Shown here in pieces: positions 45,887-57,067 of a DNA stretch of 64,000 bases. Location: assembly GCA_963680875.1 (NCBI GenBank), contig OY804588.1, positions 82,050,829 to 82,114,828 of the forward strand, read 5' to 3'. Within the stretch, counting starts at the first letter, position 1, and each line of letters starts with the position of its first letter. The notes beneath the pieces were generated by a model. It did no database searches, had not been told where the DNA came from, and saw nothing but the letters and a program-made list of their open reading frames with translations. Source of the stretch: Bathymodiolus brooksi (taxonomy: Eukaryota > Mollusca > Bivalvia > Mytilida > Modiolidae). The position numbers and the translations under genes were made by a program.

Positions 45887-45964
45887 TAACCCTAACACCA
45901 ATAGAAGTAGAAAATCTAAGTTCCTTCATTATTAGATCTGAGAACAGGTCGTGTCAGTTCATTA

Positions 45965-46092
45965 GTCCGAAGGGTCAATGGTCCGAAGGGTCAATAGTCC
46001 GAAGGGTCAATAGTCCGAAGGGTCAATAGTCCGAAGGGTCAGTGGTCCGAAGGGTCAATAGTCCGAAGGGTCGATAGTCCGAAAGGTCCGAG
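45965..46092. repeat. 16-bp tandem array, about 8 units
   Basis: Units of GTCCGAAGGGTCAATA at period 16, the last one degenerate. Confidence 0.92.
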
Positions 46093-46939
46093 TAAAATCG
46101 AATTTTGAACGACCTCGAGACTACAAATTTATGTATCAATATAATATAGAATATGCATAAAACATTGATTTATGGTTTCCACGTTTTCTCGTGTAATAAT
46201 ACATCCTTTTCGACAGTTTGCATGACAGTTTTTTTTTCTATCACACGACGAATACAAACTTTTAAAGAATTGTCCTTTTTATTCTTTCTATGTAGATTCT
46301 CACAGCCACAGGTACTTGTGGACAGAACCCTATGTTGCTCTCTTTTTTTTCTTTTTTTTTTTTATTGAACATCGACTTTTTTTCATATAAACAACATTTT
46401 GCAACTTTCTATGTATCACTGTATGACATATATACAATAGATACAATCAAACAGTAGTTTCTATCCATGCCGGGTTTCTGACATGATATAAGTTAGAAGG
46501 TAAGTCACTCTTCTTTGTTTACATTGGGGTACTTGTTGTGCATTCATCTTAAATTTAGTGAATAAAAAAGGCCTACCTGTCTGGAAATTGGCTTATTCCT
46601 TCTCTGTATATATTATTCTCCCTGAAAACACACATCAATATTTATTTGCAGCAGCTGACAACTCTCCATGGAACATTTTCCACTCGCGATTTGCGATTTT
46701 CAGACGACATTTTTGAAAACTCGAATTAAAGCTACGGAAGTGTGATATTAGCGACATCTGCTGGTCATTTCAAATATTGACGATACGGTAAAACGCGAGC
46801 GTTCAGGGTAAAAAGTTCGGGAATTTTTTGGCGCAACATTTAATTTTACTCAGAGTCTTGGGAATGCATACATGTACTATATAAACGGATGCCAAATCCA
46901 TTTTAAGCATGAAAGCACAGGTGTAAGCTCCCGTTCGAA

Positions 46940-47134
46940 ATGGCTTACATTTTAGCGGCCAATAAGGGAGGAAACGTTTTGATATACAACAATTTTCGCT
47001 ACCAGAAAAACAAAAAGACAGCTTTTAAGATACACTGGAGATGTTGGAGAAAGGAATGCAGGTCTCCTCTTCAATCCAATGTATTTAATGAGGACGAAGA
47101 AAATCCTGATATCCAAATAATTCAGATATTTTAA
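46940..47134 (+). CDS. FLYWCH-type zinc finger fragment
   Basis: A 64-codon frame from ATG to TAA. It shows ANKGGNVLIYNNFRYQKNK, then HWRCWRKEC and SPLQSN. This fits the first two thirds of a FLYWCH domain: GG-x2-L, aromatic residues, WRC and a second Cys. The expected C-terminal histidine pair is missing, so the finger looks incomplete. It may be a decayed transposon gene or an unspliced exon; no good donor site was seen. Assigned from pattern recognition only. Confidence 0.45.
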   Translation: MAYILAANKGGNVLIYNNFRYQKNKKTAFKIHWRCWRKECRSPLQSNVFNEDEENPDIQIIQIF

Positions 47135-47786
47135 CAATCGTTTTCGAAATTTGGAAAATGTTATGATTTTCTTGAAGGCTCGACGGCTGGTGAGGTTAAC
47201 TCTGAAATTGCTTAATCAGTAACATAGGTTGTTAGAATCAAAAGTGCTACGGGAGACACCCAATGCTTGTGGAAACGTATGAGATATGTATCGGTATTTT
47301 CCAGATTGGAATTGATTTGAGGTTGTTGTAAGAGTTGCTCCCTACATGTCGTCGGATATGACTACTGTCATCCGAATTAATCTCGAGCAACATGACGAAT
47401 GTCTGAAAGGCAGAAACTGCCTACAAATTCCGGAGCCCCTGTTTCACTCCCTTTCCATCGGGAGTTCAAGTTGTTCGCATGTGTTGATGTATTGATTGTA
47501 TTTTTTGAATATTGTTGTTCGCTTCTTGTTTCTAGGGGTCATTGGATATTGGGTTTTGGTTGCTCATTCGGTTTTTCTTATTTTCTATCATGCCTTTAAG
47601 ATTCAATCGGAGATGACCAAGCGATGTAAGGAAGTTGAATGTTGAACATTTTCGGGAAAATCCACACATAGCTCTTGAAAGATAAGACTTTTACTCATAA
47701 TATTTGGAACATATATACAGCTAAATCGAGTTTACATGTGCCCTTTTGTCTGATTTTTTAAATATTTTTGAGCCACGGACACTTCG
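47135..47786. other. Interior of the putative Mutator-like element, no gene recognised
   Basis: No convincing exon. A frame at 47399-47599 is hydrophobic but has no identifiable features. Confidence 0.4.
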
Positions 47787-47862
47787 GATTATTCGTTGAC
47801 CCTTCGGACTATCAACCTTTCGGACCAATGAACTTTCGGATCAATGAACCTTCGGACCAATG
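47787..47862. repeat. Inverted, degenerate copy of the 16-bp array
   Basis: Four to five spaced repeats of ACTTTCGGAYCAATGA or close variants, reverse complementary to the array at 45965. Confidence 0.75.
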
Positions 47863-47935
47863 CCCTGGAACCGAACAGGTACAGGTGATTGTTGCTTATT
47901 TCTTACTTGTAATATAAATGTTATTATTATTTCAG

Positions 47936-48080
47936 AGCAAAGAAAGCTAAATCAGATAAACAGTTCACATCTTCAACAGAATGTACATCTAGGTCAGAGA
48001 CATCCACACCTACACAGAGTACAACTCGAATCAGCAGCAAGAAGGAACGTGTACAGATAACCGTTGTCAGTGATAGATGA
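47936..48080 (+). CDS. Probable last coding exon of an unrecognised gene
   Basis: An acceptor-like TTATTATTATTTCAG precedes an open frame entered with one leftover base. The frame gives a Ser/Thr-rich tail with Lys clusters: AKKAKSDKQ, SRSETSTPTQSTTR, KKERVQITVVSDR, then TGA at 48078-48080. A good AATAAA follows at 48134-48139. Composition looks like the disordered C-terminus of a nuclear or signalling protein, but the family is not recognised. Upstream exons were not found; the 5' intron would contain the repeat-flanked element ending at 47862. A competing frame over the same bases is longer upstream but ends earlier and is less protein-like. Confidence 0.5.
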
Positions 48081-48133
48081 AGGGGGAGATAACTCTGTCA
48101 TTGGATATTTGTTGTTGATTATTATGTTGTTTC

Positions 48134-48139
48134 AATAAA
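48134..48139 (+). terminator. Candidate poly(A) signal
   Basis: AATAAA about 55 bp after the TGA of the putative exon at 47936-48080. Confidence 0.5.
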
Positions 48140-49330
48140 AAGATAATTTGGTTTCTTCAATCGAATTCAAATGTCCAGGGATGAGTAAACACAGATACTT
48201 TAAGTTCAACGAAAGGTCGATGACTTTCGTATAACTCGTAAAACGTTTACGGTTACAATCATGCACGTGTGTTGCATGCTGATTTTATTTTAATAAGATG
48301 ATTACGTTTTTCACGTGCTTTGATTTGATTTTTAATAAGAATCAACTTTGATTTGATATATTGTTTTATACTCACAATTCACAGGTGCTTGTGGCATGGA
48401 GTGACCTCCCCCCTTTTTTTTTTAACTTTCTGCAAGTTCTTTTTTTTTTATTTTTATTCAATAAATTGTCCTTCATTTAGCATGTTCGTGTCCACATAAC
48501 CATATCTTTTATGGGCTTTTTTTGTTTGCTTTGTTTATTTTATCTCGCCAAATGTTATTGAAAAACAATACCGCAAAAACAATCTAACCCTGCAGTTTTC
48601 AACAAGATATTATTTTGTTGAAATTTCAAGAAGGCCGCACTACAGCATTTTTATGTAAAGAATTTCTGTTTCGTGTGAAAAAAGACCTGACTCGGCAAGT
48701 TAAATGGTCGGTCGATAAGTGAATTTCTGTGATTTGCGTTGGAGACTCGTTCACATGTGTTTCGATTGATTTCGTCAAAAAGTGATGACTTCAACTTAAC
48801 CATAAGGAACCATTAGTTCAGTAGCTTCGTTGTTAGCAGCAACATTCTATCAAAACAATCCTGATAGGAATAACAAGGTCTGTAATATTGTATGAGATAT
48901 ATATATATATATACTCCATACAGGTGCTGGTGGCTGCTGGAATGTTGCTACATATAATTATATGAAATATTAACGAAGGGAGAATCGAAGGAAAGTTTAA
49001 AGATATCAAAAGGTAATTAAAAGTTGTATTTCACAGAAAGACAGACAAGACAATCCACACAATAAAAAATGGCAAAAACAAAAGCAAAACCAGAGAAAAA
49101 CAAAAATAACAAATTTTACAAACAAACAAAAAAACAAACAAACAAACAAACAAGGAAGAAGAAAATACACAGACACAAAAATCAATGGTCCTCAAGATAG
49201 TTTGCAAAAAAAAAATTTAATAACACGAACTCCACTACATATCGGGGTGAACAGAAAAAAAGACAACACATGTTCCAAGTACGACGATCGTTCATTGGTC
49301 TTCTCTTGTACGCGTATCATTTATTTATCT
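48140..49330. other. Intergenic with simple repeats
   Basis: Holds a T-rich tract near 48412, an (AT)n run at 48899-48912 and an (AAAC)n run near 49130-49152. No gene recognised. Confidence 0.5.
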
Positions 49331-49335
49331 GGACT

Positions 49336-49416
49336 GGGTTGCACAAACCTCAATTAAATTTAAGTGTTAATTAAAAGTTAATTGAGACTTAAATTTAATT
49401 GAGGTTTGTGCAACCC
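49336..49416. repeat. Near-perfect hairpin, 30-bp arms
   Basis: GGGTTGCACAAACCTCAATT...TAAGT and its reverse complement are separated by about 21 bp of TTAATTAAAAGTTAATTGAG-type loop, itself partly self-complementary. Confidence 0.88.
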
Positions 49417-49660
49417 AATCCTGATGTTTATACGTCATCGTATATATTTTATTATCCAAATCTTAAATTACAAATATCTTACATGCATGTACATGTAATA
49501 AGGTTAACATATTACATGTGTTTTGTAATCAATTATACAATATTGGTTGTGTTGACCGGGTCATGTAAGGTTAAGTATGCCCAAAGGTTGTTGTTGTTTA
49601 TTGATGTATTACGTCACGATGGTAATTGCACGTGCACAGCTGAATATCCAACAACAGTAT

Positions 49661-49832
49661 ACAGTTATTTCATGCCTGTTCAGGGAACAGTCAAAACTAC
49701 TGACCCGAGGTGCTGGAGATGACTTGAGAACTGTTGCCTGAGGCCGAAGGTCGAATGCAACAGTTCCCAAGTCATCTCCAGCACTATGGGACAATAGTTT
49801 TGACTGTTCCCTGAACAGGCTTGAAATAACTG
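49661..49832. repeat. Hairpin element, 172 bp
   Basis: ACAGTTATTTCATGCCTGTT and its near complement AACAGGCTTGAAATAACTGT close a palindrome. Inner arms are GGGAACAGTCAAAACTACTG and TAGTTTTGACTGTTCCC, then GTGCTGGAGATGACTTGAG and its complement. Confidence 0.88.
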
Positions 49833-50787
49833 TTTTATTATCTTATATACATACACATAACCACAAATCCATTGAAGATGATAATGTCAGCATACCATAC
49901 CATTAAAAAATTGAGGCACATCATTGTTTTGAAAGAAATACAGCATTTTGTTGATTATTTATTCAGCTGACAGGAATGACGCACTGCGCATCGTTCTCGG
50001 GCATGGAACAGTTCGAATCCGGAAGTAGGGGAACATATTACTATATGTTAACAATTATAACTATGGCAAAATCAAAATGATTTAAAGTACAATTAATTAT
50101 ATTTCTATAGAACCAAAAATGACACAAAATTCCGCACCATTTTGATTGCAATAAAATACGATGCTTCCCGTTCATACAACATTATGTTATAAAGTTTGTC
50201 AGTGACCTGCGACAGGTCGGTGGTTTTCTCCGGTTTCATCCACCATTAAAAATTATCACCATGAGATAAATGAAATATTTTGGAAAGTGGCGTTAAACAC
50301 AATTACCCTAACCCCTAGCAAAAGTGCAAGTTATCATGTAAATACTGACATTAATTAGTTGTATGCTTACATCTGCAAAAACATTGCACCAAACTTTCCG
50401 AACCTCCAATAAGTATTAAACCAAAAAAAATATAGTACGTGACGGATCCGTAGCTCTAAAGATTATTTTCTTCTTGTTTGTCATCTATGCAAAAAAAGAA
50501 GAAAACAGAAAAAAAGACCGCCCCTCCAAACAAAATAAAAATAAAAAAGAATAAAAAAAACATTAGAGCTACGGTTCCACAACTAGGACTGATAGATAAT
50601 GTTAATCTTGTGTGATGGTAATCCATCATGATCTCTTACATGCATTCTCTAATACAAATGAATTTACCTACAAACAAACCCGACATCTTGTATAACATAG
50701 TTGTTTTTTTCTCATTACTCAAATCTCTATGCATTATATTCTGATTCTCCAGCAGTTTGGCGATATCACTTGAGGATCCATCGAAGC
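49833..50787. other. Intergenic, no gene recognised
   Basis: A partial SINE A lies at 50175-50305 (+). The rest is AT-rich with A-runs near 50505-50565. Confidence 0.45.
50175..50305 (+). repeat. SINE A, partial (tail half)
   Basis: ATACAACATTATGTTATAAA, GTCAGTGACCTGCGACAGGT, then a diverged core and GTGGCGTTAAACACAATTAC. Confidence 0.7.
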
Positions 50788-51043
50788 CATGATAGTATGG
50801 CAGTTGGATTTACAACTACCTATGCAATCAGTGCCTATCAATACCGATGTTGTGAGTTATAATCTCGATCAGGGCGAGGTGTACAACATTATGTGATAAA
50901 GTTTGTCAGTGACTTGCAACAGGTCGGTGGTTTTCTCTGGGTTCTCCGATTTCCTCCACCAATAAAACTGACCGCCACGATATACTAGTAGCTGCAATAT
51001 TGTTGAAAGTGGCGTTAAATACCATCAAACAAACAAACAAACA
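50788..51043 (+). repeat. SINE A
   Basis: CATGATAGTATGGCAGTTGG head, GTCAGTGACTTGCAACAGGT body, core CACGATATACTAGTAGCTGC, GTGGCGTTAAATACCATCAA, and an (AAAC)n tail. Confidence 0.82.
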
Positions 51044-51534
51044 AACAAACAAACATATATTATTAATTAACACTAACATGTTATTTCTGATTTCAACATT
51101 GCTCCAGGTATGTTATTTGTATTTGGTGGTATAACTTTAATACCCTTTTCACCAAAACCTACGCAACGATACAGCTGACTGAAAAACTACTAAAGTTGGT
51201 GTTAAACATCAATCAATTAATAAACCAAAACCCATTCGGACAAAAAATTTAATCTAACTGTAAAATAACCGAAAAATAATGCGGTAATGATGTATGAATC
51301 TGAATATTCAGCCTCGGTGACTCACGGCTGATCGCGCTTCGATGCTCTCCATTCACCAATCATAGCTAATGGTTGATTCTGCTCTAATACTGTCCATTCG
51401 TACCATCTCATGGCTACGGTTCGTTTCGATGCTCTTAGCTCATCGTCATCCACGGTTGGTCTCACGCTTCGATGGTCTCCACTCATCTCGGATACTCTTC
51501 GTAACCCATGACTTCCGTTGATTTAAACATATTT

Positions 51535-52140
51535 TTATTGATGAATTACATATTACATTTTTTTTTCACAATACAATATAACATAGGATTCAGAAACAAG
51601 CGTAACGCTTATATGATCTTATATAATATAATAATGTTATTGTCAAATAAACATCCATACATGTGTGTGACCAGAAAAAATTAAAAAAAAATGTAAATAA
51701 GATATCTCAATTTATCATGAACAAATTAAGAGACTTCTGTCCTCAGTTCTAATGACCTTATTATGTAGAAGCCTATAATTTTAACATGAGCTGTAGTTGT
51801 AGGATTAAGAAGATAAATTAGTTTTTGCTCACTGGAAAATTGCATAAAATTTGGGTTTTCATTTGCAAGAATTGCAAATAGATCAGTTCTCAATTTACTG
51901 TTTATAGTACATTCCAATATAAAGTGCTCTTCATCCTCAATTTTATTACAGGTTTTACAAAGTCTGAGTATTCTAGGTATTTTGCAATATCGTCCTTTCT
52001 CTATTTCTAGATTATGGTCCCTAATTCTAATTTCAGTAAAGTCTCTTCTGATATCAGAATTATCATATGATAAATAAAATTCTCTTTCCAAATTTAATTT
52101 GAGTTTTTTATACAAGAACATTTTACTATTTTCATTAAAA
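51535..52140 (-). mobile_element. LINE 3' end (reverse-transcriptase C-terminal tail)
   Basis: On the - strand a 131-codon frame (51726-52121) has HNLEIEKGRYCKIPRILRLC, then a C-x2-C...H...C cluster (CKTCNKIEDEEHFILEC). This is typical of the C-terminus of non-LTR retrotransposon ORF2. About 190 bp of 3' UTR follow toward 51535, with AT-rich (TAATA)-type sequence at the end. Strongly 5' truncated. Confidence 0.75.
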
Positions 52141-52144
52141 TCCG

Positions 52145-52310
52145 TTTCCTATTACCATGGTACGCACGTATACATGTTAGTAATAAAATGGGGTGGGAGA
52201 TCGTCAATGTGTATTTGGTGAGAGTTTAATGGATCGTGTAATCATAATTATTATTATTATTCGAGGACAAGATAGTCTGACCTTACCAATACTTGACCTG
52301 ATAATTGTTG
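52145..52310. repeat. Inverted repeat arm, partner at 52995-53155
   Basis: TACCATGGTACGCACGTATA, GGGGTGGGAGATCGTCAATG and GGATCGTGTAATCATAATTA are reverse complementary to the second arm. Confidence 0.8.
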
Positions 52311-52339
52311 ATTACCGTATCATTCTAAATTACGATGAT

Positions 52340-52500
52340 TTATAATAATAATAATTTCATTGTCAAATAAACATCCATATATGTTTTTGACCAGAAAAAA
52401 CAAAAAAAAACAAAAAAAAACATAAACAAGATATATCTCAATTTATCATGAACAAATTAAGAGACTTCTGTCCTCAGATCTAATGACTTTATTATATAAT
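52340..52500 (-). mobile_element. Second 3' end of the same LINE family
   Basis: TCATTGTCAAATAAACATCC through TTTATCATGAACAAATTAAG to CTGTCCTCAGATCTAATGAC matches 51630-51775 closely. It lies between the arms of the inverted repeat. Confidence 0.75.
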
Positions 52501-52994
52501 CACACAACCGTTAGCATTGTGGTCTGACGAATTGCGGGTTAGAATTTGGGATTAGCTCACAATGACCACAATGCAACAAGAACTCAGATATGCAATAATT
52601 TGTAAATTGCATATAACAAGTCGGGAATTGTAAAATTAATACCGTCGATAAGCACTCCGGCAGCGAAGTAAAAATACATTTATTTAGAAAGAAAGACCGT
52701 TGATTCTTCTCAGAATTCTACTTGTACAGATAGTACAATCTTTATTCTCTCGATTTACGTATCTGAGTTCTGTACTCCAATCCTGGCATTTCATGTCCAA
52801 TTTCAACGTTTTTATTCTTTTTTAAAAACATTTTTTCGATCGCTATATGCACGAGAAGGACCATTTATTCTACTCGGAATTCTATATACAGATTGCCCAA
52901 TCTTCGCTCTGTCGATTTATACTGTACCTGTATTGCCCTGCTGATATATATGATCTACTTCTACATTGTTGAGTTGCAAAGGGTCTAATGATGT

Positions 52995-53155
52995 ACCGGT
53001 ATATAAAATTATCAGGTCAAGTAAGGTCAGACTATCTTGTCCTCCAATAATAATAATAATTATGATTACACGATCCATCAAACTCCCACCAAATACACAT
53101 TGACGATCTCCCACCCCATTTTATTACTGACATGTATAGTACGTACCATGGTTAC
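52995..53155. repeat. Inverted repeat arm, partner at 52145-52310
   Basis: CAGGTCAAGTAAGGTCAGAC, AATTATGATTACACGATCCA and CATTGACGATCTCCCACCCC complement the first arm. Confidence 0.8.
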
Positions 53156-53159
53156 CGTC

Positions 53160-54355
53160 TATTATGATAGGTATATATTTTTTATGGGTTCATATACTTA
53201 TATTTTATCCATTTGTTATTGAATTGTGAGGTGTTTAACGTCCTTTGCATTCGTTTATATAAAACTGGTCAGTACCATACAGTTGCAGAAAGACACATAT
53301 TTTCGACTGGAATAAATACCTTCAGGTAAGAACATTGTTTCTCCTATTTTTAGCATGTTTACTCAGTTTGCTTAAATTTTCGTAATAAATTTAATCACCA
53401 CGTTGGTTAAATTTCTACACGAGATATCCCGCCAATTTCCTTTCGACAATCATTAATTAACGACGGAGATTAAGAACCTAAAACTTTTTTTTTACGTTTT
53501 GTGAATAGGAGAAATATATTCTCATTCTCCTTCCGCTACCAGTGGATTAAGACATTTCTCCACTCACTCTCGAAAGTTCAATTTTCAAATTTAAATATCT
53601 CGGGTAGAGAAATATCGTAATCCGCCAGTAGGTGTGAAGGAGAATCTATATTTAATTTGTCCGTATTATCACAGGAGTCGGATATTTTATCATAGTCAAA
53701 CCTGTCCATCCGGTTACCTCTATTAAGCAGTCACTTGTATTTAAAGGTCGCTCCTTTTTGTCCTGTCATAGAAAATTTCATATGATTTGGACCTGTTTTA
53801 AGGGGTCACCTTTCTTGTAAGGACACCTTTTCTTTGTCTCAAATATGACCTCTTAATACAGGTTTGACTATTATGCTGAATATAGTTCAAAATAAATGAA
53901 AATGTTTTATTTCCATTTTGAAGCATATATTGATGAAATTTCCGGCTCCTCTCACGGGGATTTGCTCCCGGCCACTTATTTTTTTTTACTGTCAATTATG
54001 TGATTTTTATTGATAGTAAAACAAAATTCAGTGGCGCAAATTTAGTTGCGGGGAGCAAGTCCCTGTGCTCCTCTGGTATTATCCAGATTGGGGTTTTTTT
54101 CTTCATTTTTTCATTAAATTAATCTTTAGATTTTTCGTAGAATTCGTCGTATAATGAAAAATAATATATATAGATGCAGTTTTTAAAGAGCTACGGTTCC
54201 GCAGATATTCTACTTACAAAATAAAGTATTTCTGTAATGCTGTGGTTAGATCCGGTTCGAATCCCGCTTGGGTCAGGATATATGTCTCCGCTGTTTCAAG
54301 TTCCGCGGCAATCATTCTGTTTGTGTAGCTTAGCTTGCACCATAAAGATCCAATT
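53160..54355. other. Intergenic with a MITE and a tRNA-like fragment
   Basis: Holds the AGTCAAAC-type element at 53694-53870. A short tRNA-like B-box segment (GGTTCGAATCCCGCTTGGGT) lies at about 54258, possibly a SINE B head. No gene recognised. Confidence 0.45.
53694..53870. mobile_element. MITE-like element (AGTCAAAC ends)
   Basis: AGTCAAACCTGTCCATCCGG start and CTTAATACAGGTTTGACTAT end. Internal CACCTTTC and GGACACCTTTTC segments match 38600-38740. Confidence 0.75.
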
Positions 54356-54359
54356 CAGG

Positions 54360-54560
54360 GTGAGTGAGTGAACCTTTCTGCTGAACGCCAAATGAGGATT
54401 TGTTTTCAGACATACCATGGCGAGAACAAGTTACATTCAATGAAATAATGATGATGTCAACTTTGTAGTAAACCAATACGCGTAATTTGATTTTGAAAGT
54501 GCGAGCTCACAGAAACAACAGTTCGTGGGTAGACATGTCGCTCCACTCGGACACATTGGG
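54360..54560 (-). repeat. SINE B, partial
   Basis: GTGAGTGAGTGAACCTTTCT, CATACCATGGCGAGAACAAG, GTCGCTCCACTCGGACACAT; the head is missing. Confidence 0.7.
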
Positions 54561-54619
54561 CAGATATATGAAAGTCTAAATCTCTAAATGTTTCATATTA
54601 AGTTCATTATATCAATTAG

Positions 54620-54770
54620 AATCCATCGCATCTGTGGTGTAATTGTTACCGTGATGGACTCGAGTGTTATAGAATGTGGTGTCGTATCCCAGTCGGATCA
54701 AATGAAAGACTATAAAATTGGTATTCGTAGTCATGAGATCGTTTTAGTACACTTTGATAAGTCCCGATGA
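54620..54770 (+). repeat. SINE B head fragment
   Basis: TGTGGTGTAATTGTTACCGT A-box-like segment and a diverged B box (GTATCCCAGTCGG), followed by GAAAGACTATAAAATTGG. Confidence 0.6.
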
Positions 54771-55013
54771 CTGTCATTATAGCTTATCAAATCACAGCTT
54801 TTAAATGTATCTAAACAAAAAAGAAATCCTTGCAAATTATGGGAGTCCCCCCTTTTTTTTGTATGGATATTTTTTCACCTCAAATCAGGAGATTAATAAT
54901 ATCAACGATGATTTAATTTGTAATTATATAATATATATATGTACATTGTAGATACATGTATAATGAAAATCTAGATCTCTAAATGTTATCATTTTCATTC
55001 TTTCAATCAGAAT

Positions 55014-55100
55014 GCAACCGCATATGTGGTATAATGGTTACCCGCGTGCTCGCTTCAAGCGCGATAGATCATGGTTTCGAGCCTCGGTCGGGTCAAATTA
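55014..55100 (+). repeat. SINE B head fragment (tRNA-like)
   Basis: TGTGGTATAATGGTTACCCG and GGTTTCGAGCCTCGGTCGGG hold clear pol III A and B boxes. No acceptor-stem pairing is seen, so it is not a functional tRNA. Confidence 0.65.
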
Positions 55101-55114
55101 ATTCACAGCTATTA

Positions 55115-55119
55115 AATAT

Positions 55120-55154
<35 letters not shown>
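55115..55154 (+). repeat. Poly(A) run
   Basis: About 30 consecutive As just after a SINE B head fragment. Confidence 0.8.
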
Positions 55155-55155
<1 letters not shown>

Positions 55156-55406
55156 AAATCCTTGCAAATTATGGTAGTCCTCATTTTTCTGTAAAGATTT
55201 TTCACCTCAAATAAGGAGATTAACAATATCAAGGATGATCTTAATTTGTAACTATTAATATACTTTTGTTCAGCGAAACGAGGATGTATCTGCCAGTTGA
55301 CCCACATGTGAGAGTGTAGAATAATCGGAGCGTGTGGGTTACCGACCATGCCGCTTAGCACACAACATTAAGAAGTAAGAGCAAAGACTCGTTGGCTCCA
55401 AATCAG

Positions 55407-57067
55407 TAGCCCTTTTCACAAAAATTCGTAATTATAGTCCTAACTTTTTCACTTAAGATTATCTTACGACAATTCTTAAGTCCTTTTCACAAAGATTATC
55501 TTACGACAAATTTTATTCTTACGACTAAAATTACACTTACGATAACAAATTCTTCCTTAGGTGTACTCGATACAACATTATGTGATAAAGTTTGTCAGTG
55601 ATTTGCGACAGGTCAATGGTTTTCTCCGAGTACTCCAGTTTTCTCCACCAATAAAACTGACCGATATATTGTTGAAAGGGGCGTTAAACACCATAAACCA
55701 TTTTCCTTAGCAACCTAGTTTCATTTCCATAGCACAACAAAACATTTTTTTTAATAAAATTATTCTATAAAATATCCCCGGCACTAATTTATAAGCAGTT
55801 TTTATGCTATGATGTGTTTGCATGTTTATATTGAAATTTTATCTAATACAAAAAAATGTATATGAATCGGTCACCAATAACTGCACAAAATATGAACGGG
55901 TATGATTTTCGTATAGAGGGACATTTCTAATGCATGTAAATTAAAATGATCTATAATAATTATCATTACTTGGAGTTTTGCGTCATCATCCACGCGTGGT
56001 AACTTTTGGTAGAGGAAGTATTTTTTAAGGGAGTGCATTTGGAGTGTGAAAAAAACCCTATTCATATAATTCATTTTATCAGTTATTTGTCAGCAACATA
56101 TTTACCCCTTTTTTCCAATTAATCCCATCCCACATAAAATTAAACGCTTGTTCTTTTACTGATGAAAATTTATCCCGATTTTTCTGAGATAACCCAAATT
56201 AAGATGCGTTTATCATCTATCAATCATGAGGACGAATAAATATCCCGGTTATATATTAATATTAATATAACAGAAGAATGTACACAAGTTTATGTATTGC
56301 CAGAGTGTTCGATGATCATCGAAGTTGGCAGAAATTAATAAATTATATTACTAATATAAAGGCAAAATGAAAACGATATCATTGGATCCAGAAAATTCCA
56401 GTCCTAAAGCGGCTGTTCATACAAAACTGTTGTAAGCGAAGTAGATGTCTAGAAGAAAATCCCGTATTCCTGTTTTTACCAAAAAAAAAATGAAAAAAAA
56501 AAGAATTCTCCCCAAGTTTGCAAGTAGTCTTTTCGATTGTCGATCGTTCCCAATTTGAAATCTAAAATTAATGAGAATTATCTTGATATTTTTGGTCATG
56601 TAAACGATACACTGCTGCATTGAAAAGGTAAATGTACGGAATGCATCGTTATAGACAGACTCTGTTATTAGTCACGCCAGAAAAAGGAGTAAACAACAAT
56701 GCCATTTGTAGCGTCTGTTTGTATTAAACCATATTCATTTCAATAAACATTTATCAATATATGTAAATAGGTTTGTCATACGGTCAGAGAAAATGCGCTA
56801 ACGATGAATTGCTCTCTTATTTTCAAGTCGAAGCGCCAATACATCGTCCATCTTCTTTTCTGTTTTTTTCACTTACGATAAAAGATAAGACCAACATTTC
56901 TCTTACGATCAAAATTTTACACTTAGGACAGGGTAGTTTTACACGTAAAGTTAGGACTATTTTTACACTTAAGATTATCGTAAGTATTTTTGTGAAACTC
57001 TTTTTAATCTTAGTTTTACACTTACGACAATTTTTTATCGTAAGAATTTTTGTGAAAAGGGCTACTG
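55407..57067. mobile_element. 1.66-kb inverted-repeat element inserted in a SINE B
   Basis: Ends TAGCCCTTTTCACAAAAATT and AATTTTTGTGAAAAGGGCTA are reverse complements. Both ends continue with repeated CTTACGA and TCGTAAG sub-motifs for about 150-200 bp. The interior holds a partial SINE A (55559-55703) but no transposase, so it is non-autonomous. Confidence 0.82.
55559..55703 (+). repeat. SINE A, partial, nested in the 55407-57067 element
   Basis: GTGTACTCGATACAACATTA through TTCTCCACCAATAAAACTGA to GGGGCGTTAAACACCATAAA. Confidence 0.75.

Larger units (their letters stand above)
45955..47862. mobile_element. Possible Mutator-like element with repeat-built inverted ends
   Basis: The left end is a 16-bp tandem array (GTCCGAAGGGTCAATA). 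The right end at about 47787-47862 has the same motif inverted and degenerate (ACCCTTCGGACTATCAACC). The outermost motifs are CATTAGTCCGAAGG and CCTTCGGACCAATG. The interior carries a FLYWCH-type fragment, a domain often found with Mutator-like transposases. No transposase and no target duplication were found, so the class is tentative. Confidence 0.45.

Noticed and set aside
49399..49722. 107-codon open frame
   Set aside because: It spans the arms of two hairpin elements and has no coding signature.
55014..55100. tRNA gene
   Set aside because: Clear A and B boxes but no complete cloverleaf. The rest matches SINE B heads.
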